64,000 bases of DNA from Lentinus brumalis (taxonomy: Eukaryota > Basidiomycota > Agaricomycetes > Polyporales > Polyporaceae). Below the pieces are notes generated by a model. The model had not been told where the DNA came from. It worked only from the letters and a program-made list of their open reading frames with translations, and searched no databases. Shown here piece after piece: positions 56,074-64,000 of the stretch (the first letter of the stretch is position 1; each line of letters starts with the position of its first letter). The translations under genes and the position numbers were made by a program. Location: NCBI GenBank assembly GCA_001792895.1, contig MARA01000003.1, forward strand, positions 496,001 to 560,000, read 5' to 3'.

Positions 56074-58260
56074 GGTCGCTGGCTGAGTCTTCTGAAGACT
56101 GGACAATGGATGTGTGCGGGTGTCAAGTTGCAGTGTTATGGTGGTCAAGCCAAGTTCTGTGTCCTCTCAACTACTATTAGGTGCCCCCGCAGACGTCATT
56201 GTGACGCATACATGCAGGTGACCCCATGTGACTGTGTGACCCGGCCCTGCGCCGAGTTCCGGGCCCTGCCCTAAAGTGCATGCTAAGCTACATAAGTCCG
56301 CCACGGCTTGGATTGTCCCAGCTTTTGCTCTGTCCTTTCTTGTTCCCAGACGCCTCGCTTTCAATTCTCTCGACATGGGCGGTCCCACTGGGTTCCTTCG
56401 CTGGTCTGTCAACGACGGCGCTGGCTCTTGACTCTTCTTGAGCAGACATCGCTCTACCTTTTCGAGGCCGACGGTCTCGCGTTTCACCCACGTCCACCGC
56501 GGGTCGCGCATACACGTCCACGGTCCACGTCCACGTTCACGGTCCACGTCCACGTCCACGTCCACGTTCACGTCTACGTCTACGTCCACGTCCACGTAGG
56601 GTTCGCTACCCGCCCCGTTGGTCCCACACGTACCGGACACTCGCAACGCGATACACGCACGAATTTCGTCGCACGCTGCTTACGAACACGTCGCGCACAT
56701 GGCTGTCTCGAGGCGGGCGCACGAGGCGGTCCTTCACTGGACTGTTATCGGCGCCTTCGACTCCTATCGTCAGGGGGTCGCGGGACGTACGTCATGAAGA
56801 TAGGCAAATGGAACGAACTACATTGTTCTTGACCCATCGAGCCACAGATACCGAATTCCACTGCAAGGACCTCGTGCAAGCACTTGGTACCGAACACGGA
56901 AGAAGACCTTTCGTACCCGTCGTCTGCGCTTCATTGCGCCTTGGACCAGTGTCGGAAGTGTTGAACTAGACGCAAGCTACGCTACGGGCGAGCACCAGCG
57001 ATATATGGAACGGCCGCGACTCGATCGCGAACCGTACGCCGGCGACTGTGCTAGTTCCATGTCACCTAACGAGGGCGCTTCGTGCGTCTATCGAGGGTTC
57101 GCGTGCCCTTGTGGTGCGTCTTGGAACAACAGCTTAGGACGGCCGAGGACAACTAGAGAAGCCAAGCTGGCGCGCTTCGACACGGGACGTACGAGGATCG
57201 ACTCGCAGTCATCTTTCGCCGTCTCGGCACCCTCCTCCGGTTGCACGAAGCCATACCCCCAGCAGGCCATATGAAATGGGTGCACGGCATAGATGTCGTC
57301 ATCTATCGTCGACCTCATGGATACGAGCAACGCGCTCGTCGAGCTACGGCTCTATAACGCACAAGAAGTGCCTGATTCCTGGTCCTAGTGGTTCCAGCGT
57401 GTATGTCCGGGCCCAGCCCGAGGTACGACTTCGGCGCATTGCGCGGGTCGATATGTCCGAAGGTGCGGGTTTCATAACCCCCTTCTTTGTCTCCTCGTCG
57501 TGGTGTCGAGGACGTTGTGTCGCGATGCTCGTGCTTGTCCACAGGCGGCGTTGCCCGCAGGAAAGACGGCTCCGACTCCACACCACCGCCGGATACCATC
57601 TCGATGGTGTCTCGGCAGCGGTGTCGACTGCGTCGACAGCAAGTTGCGCCTCGGCGCGACTTGTGATACCGCATAATTTTTGGAACCCTCTTCGCCTTCG
57701 TGGCGATATGTGTAACCCGTTAGCTGCTTCTTCGCGAGGCAGATTTTCGTGGTTGCATGTTTGAAGTACATAGTTGTAGATAGGTCTCGTCTGTCAATAC
57801 ATCTTTATGTCGCAATCGGCGGTGTCCATGTACGCTCTCGTCTAAGTTCTGTCTGCATGCACACTATCTGTGAGTCAAGATCTGCTTGGTCATGTCCCCT
57901 CCCGCTGTGCAGTCGGTTGGTGGGAGTCGTACTCATGGAATGCGAAGTAGTCGTACTAGGCTCGCTGCACATGGTCCGTCATTCAGCCGCGTGTGCAGTA
58001 GAGCTACGCTGAGTGACCCCACAGTCACGCCCATGGTGACGCGCGTACGGATGAGCGCCGGACTTGATATCGCCCAAACAAGGTCATCAACTTGCATCCA
58101 CGAGAGATTTCATCCATCCATTCACCCGTCTACGCTTGACCTCCACCGCCATCTCTGCCTCGGATAGTCTTCGCTCCACACCACAATCTGTCTGCGATCT
58201 TGCCGGTAGATACCGCCACCACCGCACGTTCCTCCGCCGTCACCCGGACCACAAGCACCC
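56074..58260. other. 2.2-kb region without a recognisable gene
   Basis: This is the largest gap in the window, between divergent epimerase and PP2A-A starts. Several open frames exist (e.g. 56308-56832 and 57276-57764 on +, 57315-57674 on -), but their translations are Arg/Ser-rich or repeat-driven and match nothing I know. It contains the hexanucleotide tract at about 56515-56597. An orphan gene, non-coding RNA or decayed element is possible but unsupported. Confidence 0.5.
56515..56597. repeat. Hexanucleotide tandem repeat, GTCCAC units
   Basis: About thirteen units of GTCCAC with GTTCAC and GTCTAC variants and one extra G. The + strand reads as alternating Val-His(Tyr) and the - strand as alternating Val-Asp, so open frames across it are a consequence of the repeat. 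Confidence 0.85.
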
Positions 58261-60521
58261 ATGGATCCAAACGAAGATGTTCGTGTCTCCGTCCTAGAAC
58301 AGCGCATAAAGCGAATGATCTAACGAGGGCACCATGTCTCCTTTAGATTGCGCCGATCGCCATTCTCATGGACGAGCTGCGTTCAGAGGACGTGCAGCTT
58401 AGATTGAACGCCATTCATCGCATATCGACCATTGCTTTGGCTTTGGGCCCGGAGCGTGCACGCGATGAGCTGATACCCTTTTTGCAAGACTCTGTCGATG
58501 ACGAGGACGAGGTCCTGCTTGCGTTGGCGGAGGAGCTGGGGCGGAACTTCGAGGAGTACATCGGGGGCCCAGAGTACGCACATGTGCTGTTGGGGCCGCT
58601 GGAGAACCTCTCCGCGGTAGAGGAGACGCTAGTGCGGGACAAGGTATGTTCGAGGTGGTTTCATGCTGTCGACGGTCGTTGCCTTGGTGGTGCCGCCGAC
58701 CCCACATGCGTGCAGACAGGGATACTTGGAACTCACCCATTGCCTTAGGCGGCCGAGTCGATTACGAAGGTCTCGTCGGTTCTGAGCCAGGCGCAGATTG
58801 AGCAGTACTACATCCCCCTCCTACAAAGACTCTCCCGTGGCGAGTGGTTCACCTCCCGGACATCGTCATGCGCTCTGTATGCGCCTGTATACGACAAGGT
58901 CGCAGCACCCATTCAAGATGACCTCCGCCGAGGCTTTGCCGCGCTCGCGGCGGACGACACGCCCATGGTGCGCCGCGCGGCGGCCAAATGGCTTGCGGTG
59001 CGTATCCCCCGCACGATTTCACATGCTCTGTTCGTTGTATCCTCATTCTGGACGATCTGCGGTAGCCCCTGGTGAAGAAGTACACGAAGGCGCACGTCCT
59101 GTCTGACGGACTGGCGGTGTATAGGAAGCTCCAGGCCGATGATCAGGATTCCGTCCGCCTGTTGACGGTCGAAGACCTCATTGCGATCGCACAGCAGCTC
59201 TCGCCGGCGGAGGTTAAGGAGCAACTACTCAAGCAGATCAGGCAGACGATGACCGACAAGAGCTGGCGCGTGCGTTACATGGCCGCGAGCCATTTTAACG
59301 AGGTACGTAATGGTAGTCTCTCTCCAGATCTCACAGCGGTTGAACGAGTCCTCTGCTAGCTCGCCGAGGTTGTCGGGACGGAGCTCGTACGCGAGGAGCT
59401 CATCAATCACTTTGTCCAACTCCTGAAGGACAACGAAGCAGAGGTGCGAACTGCGGCTGCTGGCCAGGTCCCAGGTATGTGTTCTTTTGTGTGTACACTA
59501 CTTCTATCGCTTCCCTCATCCGTCATTCAGGCTTTTCGAAACTCCTCGAGAAGGAAGTCGTCCTTGCCCGCATCGTGCCGTGTGTCCGCGACCTGTGCCA
59601 GGACGTTTCGCAGCATGTCCGTGCGGCGCTTGCCAACCAGATCAGCGGTCTGGCCCCTCTGCTGGGCAAAGACGCAACCATTGAGCACCTCCTTCCTCTC
59701 TTCCTCCATCTCCTCAAGGACGAGTTCCCCGAGGTCCGGCTGAACATCATCAGCAAGCTCGAGCTTGTTAACTCCGGTGCGTTGCTATCGAACTCGCTGC
59801 TACCATTCCTGCGGAGTTGCTGAATGTGCATTGACGCAGTGATTGGCATCGAACTCCTGTCGGAGAGCCTTCTTCCGGCAATCGTGGAGCTTGCAGAGGA
59901 CAAGTCATGGCGCGTCCGGCAAGCTATCATCGAGTACATCCCTCTTCTCGCGACGCAGCTCGGCAAACCGTTTTTCGACGAGTCTCTCGGCAACCTCTGC
60001 ATGTCATGGCTGGGCGACAATGTGTACAGCATCCGCGAGGCGGCTGCCGTCAATCTGAAGAAGCTGACGGAGGTGTTCGGTGTCGAGTGGTCGAAAGAAC
60101 AGATCGTGCCGAAGGTTGTGGGGATGGGCCAGCACCCGAACTATCTATATCGGATGACTACGGTGCAAGCGATCATGGTCAGTAGCTTCGACCATATCGT
60201 GCATCTCTGATCCCGCCTGTCAGCATGGAACTGATTGATGTTGCACAGACTATCGCACCCTCACTGACGCTGGAGGTCATCCGTGATAACATCCTCGACA
60301 TGCTTATCCAACTCGCCAGCGATCCCATCCCGAACATACGGTTCAATGTCGCGAAAGCCCTCGAGATCACGGCCACCTCTCTCGGTGATACTCCAGAAGG
60401 GGTGCAGTTGGTGCAGCAAAAGATCGCGCCTGTCCTCGAGGCGCTGAAGAATGACCAGGATGCTGATGTCCGCTTCTTCTCCTCACGCGCGCTGCAGAAG
60501 GCGCACGCCCTAGAAGCTTGA
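58261..60521 (+). CDS. PP2A 65-kDa scaffold subunit A (PR65, HEAT repeats)
   Basis: The scaffold that holds the catalytic and regulatory subunits of protein phosphatase 2A (TPD3/paa1 homologue). A tiny first coding exon, 18 nt (58261-58278, MDPNED), with an unusual GTTCGT donor, joins [20 protein letters not shown], which matches the family start. HEAT repeats follow in order: [171 protein letters not shown] and [20 protein letters not shown]. The protein ends ...[11 protein letters not shown] at 60519-60521. The length is about 585-600 residues over about eight exons, which is normal for PR65. Confidence 0.94.
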
Positions 60522-61831
60522 GGTCCGTGCATTCTACTTTCTATGCATCCGCGGCGAAGGGGCTGACCGAACTGAATGTATGTAGCGGGGAAGAAGGAAC
60601 GGATAGATGATACCTGGTAGCTGTGATCAGAGACTCCCGATTTCCCCCCACCATCTTCTGTTACGTTGTCCGTTTTTCCATTGAATCGTCCGACAGACCT
60701 GAATAAGACGAATTGTATAATACGACAAGTCCGACTCCCAGGTGGCTCAGCTCGGCCCTTCTGGGGCATGTGTGACAAAGAGAGCTGCCGTCCGCCCTGC
60801 GTCCGCTGGAGCCACCGACATGAGACCCCGCACGCTCCCGCACGGCGCACCGATCGTTCAGCCTGGTCCTGGTTGCTGTGGCAGGTGCGGCGACGGGCGA
60901 CATTGGCCTTGGCGTCGGGATACGGACGAGCTTGGATGTGTGCGTCGGTGGCGGGAGCCGGGACACTGTCCAATCGCGGCTACGAGAAAGCCGGCCACGA
61001 AATGGAACACACACATGCAAACGTGTGCGGAACAAGGTATAAGCGCGGGAAACCATCGCGACCACCTTTTGTGGCGCTGTGCCGCCCACTCCCCGGTCTC
61101 CATGTCTTTGACCCCGTGGTCTCTGCATCGAAATATGGCGCACGCCGCTCCGAAGGTACGACGGGTCTAGTCGTCCCTGCACTGTGCAGGACTGCGGTCT
61201 GTCTGCCTGCGGACTGCATTGCATTGCTCTCGGACTAACGGGAGTCAAACAAGATCTGGAGGTTTGTCCCTTCCGCCGACATCATACGGACCGAGCCCAT
61301 GGATTGGGCACATCCTCGATAGGCGTCAACGGCGCTGACGGTCCAGAGTCGTTCTATGGAATATGCCTCACCTGCCGGCAACGCGCCAGGCACATCTCTA
61401 GGCTAGATCGTGAGTCCCCTTGTTCACGCTACTCCCCGCTCCTCCAGGACAGACGTCGTTTGTACTGCTGAATGGCAGGATCAGCACTTTCCAGTGTTCT
61501 TAACTGACTGCTGCAGGGACCAAAGTTACGGGGAGGATGCCAAGTTCTCCGGGACACACGTTGCTGCCATGGTCCCCAACATGGATGTTCTTGACGGATA
61601 CTGATGGCCGGAGGAAGAACGGATGATATCAATAATCAGTTTCGCCTCGACTGTGTGTGAACGGACCGCGGTGGATGTTCTCCTGAACCCTTCGGCACAC
61701 TTGATCACCCGGTATATAAGATCGCGGCGGTCCCGTCTTGTTCTCGCTAGCTTGTCTGCGTCCTTTAGACTCCCCCTTCTCCCTCTCTGTCCTCCCCGAC
61801 TCCGTCCCTGGGGCCCTCACGATCCTTGAAA
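60522..61831. other. 1.3-kb intergenic region upstream of the PriA-like gene
   Basis: I see no recognisable gene. Overlapping open frames of about 190 codons on both strands (about 60660-61250) are probably a product of GC-rich sequence. The right end holds the TATA box of the PriA-like gene. Confidence 0.5.
61713..61719 (+). promoter_or_regulatory. TATA box of the PriA/CPL1-like gene
   Basis: GGTATATAAG lies about 113 bp before the start codon, and a pyrimidine-rich stretch (CTCCCCCTTCTCCCTCTCTG) follows at about 61770. This arrangement is typical of strongly expressed basidiomycete genes. Confidence 0.7.
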
Positions 61832-63060
61832 ATGACGCTCTTTGCCCGCCTGTTGGTCGTCGCCGCCGCTCTCCCCTTCGTTCTCGCCACCAACCGTGGC
61901 GGCTCCTCGAGCTGCAACAGCAGCGAGTTCTAGTGAGTGACCAATGCTCCCGAATACCTCCGAACGCGGCTCTGACTACTACGTGCGTCCATAGCTGGGG
62001 TGACAAGGATTGCTGTCTGCCCTACGGAGGATCGAAGAACCCCCCTAGCCCGCCCAAGGGCTCGTCTTGCCCTTCTGCTTGGGAGTGGAGCTCGTCCAAG
62101 AACCACTGTGTTCCCCACCAGCCCCCTGCCTCGTCTACCCCCTCTTGCTCGTCTGGTTGGGGCTGGAATAGCGGCAAGACGTGCTGCGAGGAGCACGGAA
62201 CGTCCACCGCCCACACGTCCACTGTTCATACTACCACAGCTCACACCACTACGGTCCACACGACGACCGCACCCACGACGACCGCGCACACGACGACCTA
62301 CAGTGCCCCTACTCCTTCCTCATCGAGTAGCTGCGGTTCTAACGAGTGGTGGTACGTGATCATATCTTTGCCCGTTGATGCAGCCCGGCTTAGGCGTTGC
62401 GTACGAACAGGTGGGACGATAAGAGCTGCTGCTTGCCTCATGGTGGCAATCCCAACCCTCCCAAGCCCCCGAGCGGCAGCGACTGCCCCTCTAACTGGGA
62501 CTGGCACTCCGGCAAGAAGTGCTGCGTTCCCCACCACCCGAACCAGCCACCCCCGCAGTGTGGCTCCGGCTGGGGCTGGGACAACGGCTCGAAGTGCTGC
62601 TTCCCTCATGGCACCTCGACGAAGGTTACCCCCACGCCGTCGAGCAAGCCTGGCTACCCCGGAAACCCCGGAAACCCTGGCTACCCTGGCGGCCCTGGCA
62701 AGGGCGGCCACTCCGGTTGGAAGCGCAGCCACAAGGCTCGCAACGTCTCGCTTTGCCCTACCGGTCTCGAGGCTTGCCCTATCGCTGGCCTCACGGGTTT
62801 GACCGACGACTGGGAGTGTCTCGACACTCAGAACGAGCTCGAGTCTTGCGGCGGTTGCTCGTCTACCGGTGCCGGCGAGGACTGCACGGCCATCACTGGC
62901 GCGTGGAACGTTGGTTGCACCAGCGGCAAGTGTGTTGGTAAGTAGCGTGATCCCTTCGTCGTCGAGCCGACACTGACTTGAATTTTGTTGCGTGAAGTCT
63001 ACACCTGCGCCGATGGCTACCTTCGTTCGCTCGACAACAAGTCGTGCGTCAAGGTCTAAA
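61832..63060 (+). CDS. PriA/CPL1-like secreted cysteine-rich protein with duplicated Cys modules
   Basis: A signal peptide starts at 61832 ([20 protein letters not shown]). Two homologous modules follow, each with CC pairs and repeated W-x-[10 protein letters not shown]...[10 protein letters not shown]...[12 protein letters not shown], and KSCCLPHGG...[10 protein letters not shown]...[13 protein letters not shown] Thr/His-rich linker separates them. After a short collagen-like [14 protein letters not shown] stretch comes the C-terminal domain typical of Lentinula PriA and Cryptococcus CPL1: [64 protein letters not shown], stop at 63058-63060. Introns at about 61932-61995, 62353-62410 and 62939-62998 are all consistent in phase. 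The length is about 345 residues. Function is unknown; PriA is known as a fruiting-stage transcript and CPL1 as a secreted virulence-linked protein. No catalytic motif is visible. Confidence 0.88.
62206..62306 (+). repeat. Thr/His-rich pentapeptide repeat in the PriA-like gene
   Basis: Tandem 15-nt units encode variants of H-T-T-T-(A/V), ending in ...[14 protein letters not shown]. This is a likely O-glycosylated linker between the two cysteine modules. Confidence 0.75.
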
Positions 63061-63891
63061 CGCTTCCCTGCGTTCCCCAGGCGCCGCGGAGTCCCTTCCT
63101 GCGGCTGCCACATCACACTACACAACAATGGTTCGACATGGAGAACTCTCACTCGTTTAGGCCGCACGCTCGTTGTTCGTAGTACAAGAGGTTGGATGAT
63201 ACGGCGTTGATTATTTGTTCCCGAACTTTCCGCACGCGCTACGGACACTTCGGACTCTACTGAGCCCCGCACGAAGCTACGGTACTACTCACACTACTGG
63301 AGCGTCGGGTTGGCTCGCACTACCCTACTGCTGACATAACGGTTCGCGCTCCCCACACGACCTCTTGTTTATTTATTTGCCCCTTCATGCTTTCGAATCG
63401 CGATCGGCGGAGGTGGGGAGTTGTTCGATTTTGGAGTAATAAGACGTAACATGTTGCTACACTAGTTGGTGCTAGTCTGTGTGTTTATGTCCGAGTTCAA
63501 ATTTTGAGTGCTTCATACCGTCGTGCAGCAGGGCGAGCGTGTCGAAGGGAATGTCTGCTGTCCCGTTAAGGACGCCTCGCCGCCACAATGAGCGGCCGTC
63601 TACTGAACGCCTGCCACCCGAAGAGTGGCTGTGCAGCTCCCAGCACGTGCCACGACGCGTCGACGGCGGGGACCAATCGGAGGCGCGCCGGCACTTAAGG
63701 TTCAGTCGCGTGCGAGGGTATAAGAACGGGGGCTGGTTCGAGTGACCCCCATCCTCACGTCTTGCCTCTTGCGCTCGCGCCCCCCGCCATTTCTAGCTTA
63801 CACTCTAACTTACGGCCTTCTAATCTGCACGCGCTAGCCGCCTGCGTTCTCGCCCAGCCCGTCTCTCGTCGTGCGCCCTGTGGTCAACGCC
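63061..63891. other. Intergenic region between two secreted-protein genes
   Basis: About 830 bp that holds the 3' flank of the PriA-like gene and the promoter of the next gene. No recognisable exon is seen apart from the promoter elements listed separately. Confidence 0.5.
63673..63724 (+). promoter_or_regulatory. CCAAT and TATA boxes of the gene starting at 63892
   Basis: CCAAT at 63673-63677 and GGGTATAAG with TATAAG at 63719-63724 lie about 215 and 170 bp before the start codon. The spacing between them, about 45 bp, is typical. A C-rich pyrimidine tract (GCGCCCCCCGCC) at about 63776-63787 could mark the transcription start. Confidence 0.65.
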
Positions 63892-64000
63892 ATGCCCGCC
63901 GTCTCTCGCACCGTCTTCCTGGGCCTCCAGGCCGCCGCCCTCCTTGCTGCTGTCGGCCCCTCGCTGGCTCCTCTGTCGGTGGTCGCTGCTCCCGTGCCCA
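63892..64000 (+). CDS. N-terminus of a secreted protein, 3' partial
   Basis: An ATG in good context (GCCATGCCC) opens a frame that runs off the window. The 36 visible residues have a hydrophobic core (TVFLGLQAAALLAAVGPSLA) and end VVAAPVP, a likely signal peptide. The mature protein is not visible, so no function can be given. It follows another secreted-protein gene in the same direction. Confidence 0.65.
   Translation, partial: MPAVSRTVFLGLQAAALLAAVGPSLAPLSVVAAPVP

Noticed and set aside
56308..56832. Open frame with a His-Val repeat, and its antisense Asp-Val repeat frame
   Set aside because: The repetitive part is the hexanucleotide tract read in frame. A repeat of period six is open in several frames, so openness is no evidence of coding.
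60660..61250. Overlapping open frames of about 190 codons on both strands in the intergenic region
   Set aside because: Both translations are Arg/Cys/Pro-rich, lack any domain and overlap one another. They look like chance frames in GC-rich DNA, though an orphan gene cannot be ruled out.
62298..63272. 324-codon open frame on the minus strand opposite the PriA-like gene
   Set aside because: It is the shadow of Gly/Pro/Thr-rich coding on the plus strand and has no recognisable motif.
63728..63760. GGTTCGA similar to a tRNA B box
   Set aside because: No A box, acceptor stem or cloverleaf could be found around it. It lies just after the TATA box of a protein-coding gene.

Overview
This window is a gene-dense stretch of nuclear DNA from a filamentous basidiomycete, most likely an Agaricomycete such as a polypore. 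The evidence is GC-rich coding sequence, many 50-70 nt GT-AG introns in almost every gene, a PriA/CPL1-type secreted cysteine-rich protein, and a full eukaryotic housekeeping set (VPS13, AP-2 alpha, Mediator, DNA polymerase zeta, PP2A). There are no operons, and I recognised no tRNA, rRNA or transposon. All calls rest on reading translated exons by eye, so splice sites are inferred and the quoted spans include introns.

Layout, left to right: a 5'-truncated DENN-domain Rab regulator (+, <1-3859); VPS13 (-, 4342-16141); a small unrecognised multi-exon gene (+, 16735-17499); an ELO fatty-acid elongase (+, 18339-19599); a PH-like/C2/RasGAP protein (+, 20493-23765); AP-2 complex alpha subunit (-, 23949-27337); a DExH RNA helicase (-, 27766-31939); mitochondrial Fe-S co-chaperone HSCB (-, 32403-33265); a dysferlin/peroxin-domain protein (+, 33352-34844); a TMEM135-like membrane protein (+, 35164-37112); diphthamide enzyme DPH7 (-, 37180-38653); Mediator MED20 (+, 38954-40183); a transaldolase-like enzyme (-, 40285-41757); O-GlcNAc transferase of family GT41 (+, 42270-47311); an AGTRAP-like membrane protein (-, 47636-48396); REV3, the catalytic subunit of DNA polymerase zeta (-, 48657-54698); glucose-6-phosphate 1-epimerase (-, 55014-56073); a 2.2 kb stretch without a recognisable gene but with a hexanucleotide repeat; PP2A scaffold subunit A (+, 58261-60521); a PriA/CPL1-like secreted protein (+, 61832-63060); and the signal-peptide start of another secreted protein (+, 63892->64000).

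The genes are functionally mixed. Several act in membrane traffic and lipid handling (DENN, VPS13, AP-2 alpha, ELO, the dysferlin-domain protein, TMEM135-like), but I see no dedicated cluster. Start codons are often close and divergent (86 bp between HSCB and the dysferlin-domain gene, 300 bp between DPH7 and MED20), and convergent genes nearly touch (67 bp between the stops of the TMEM135-like gene and DPH7).

The most unusual signal is splicing architecture. The OGT gene carries two consecutive 9-nt in-frame microexons that encode the catalytic-lysine segment. The RasGAP gene carries a 16-nt microexon immediately before the arginine finger. The TMEM135-like gene carries 33- and 24-nt exons. 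Other points of interest are an apparent 1-nt frameshift at a G-run in MED20, a 51-nt tandem duplication in REV3 that duplicates a candidate splice donor, and an internal exon-plus-intron-position duplication in the PriA-like gene.
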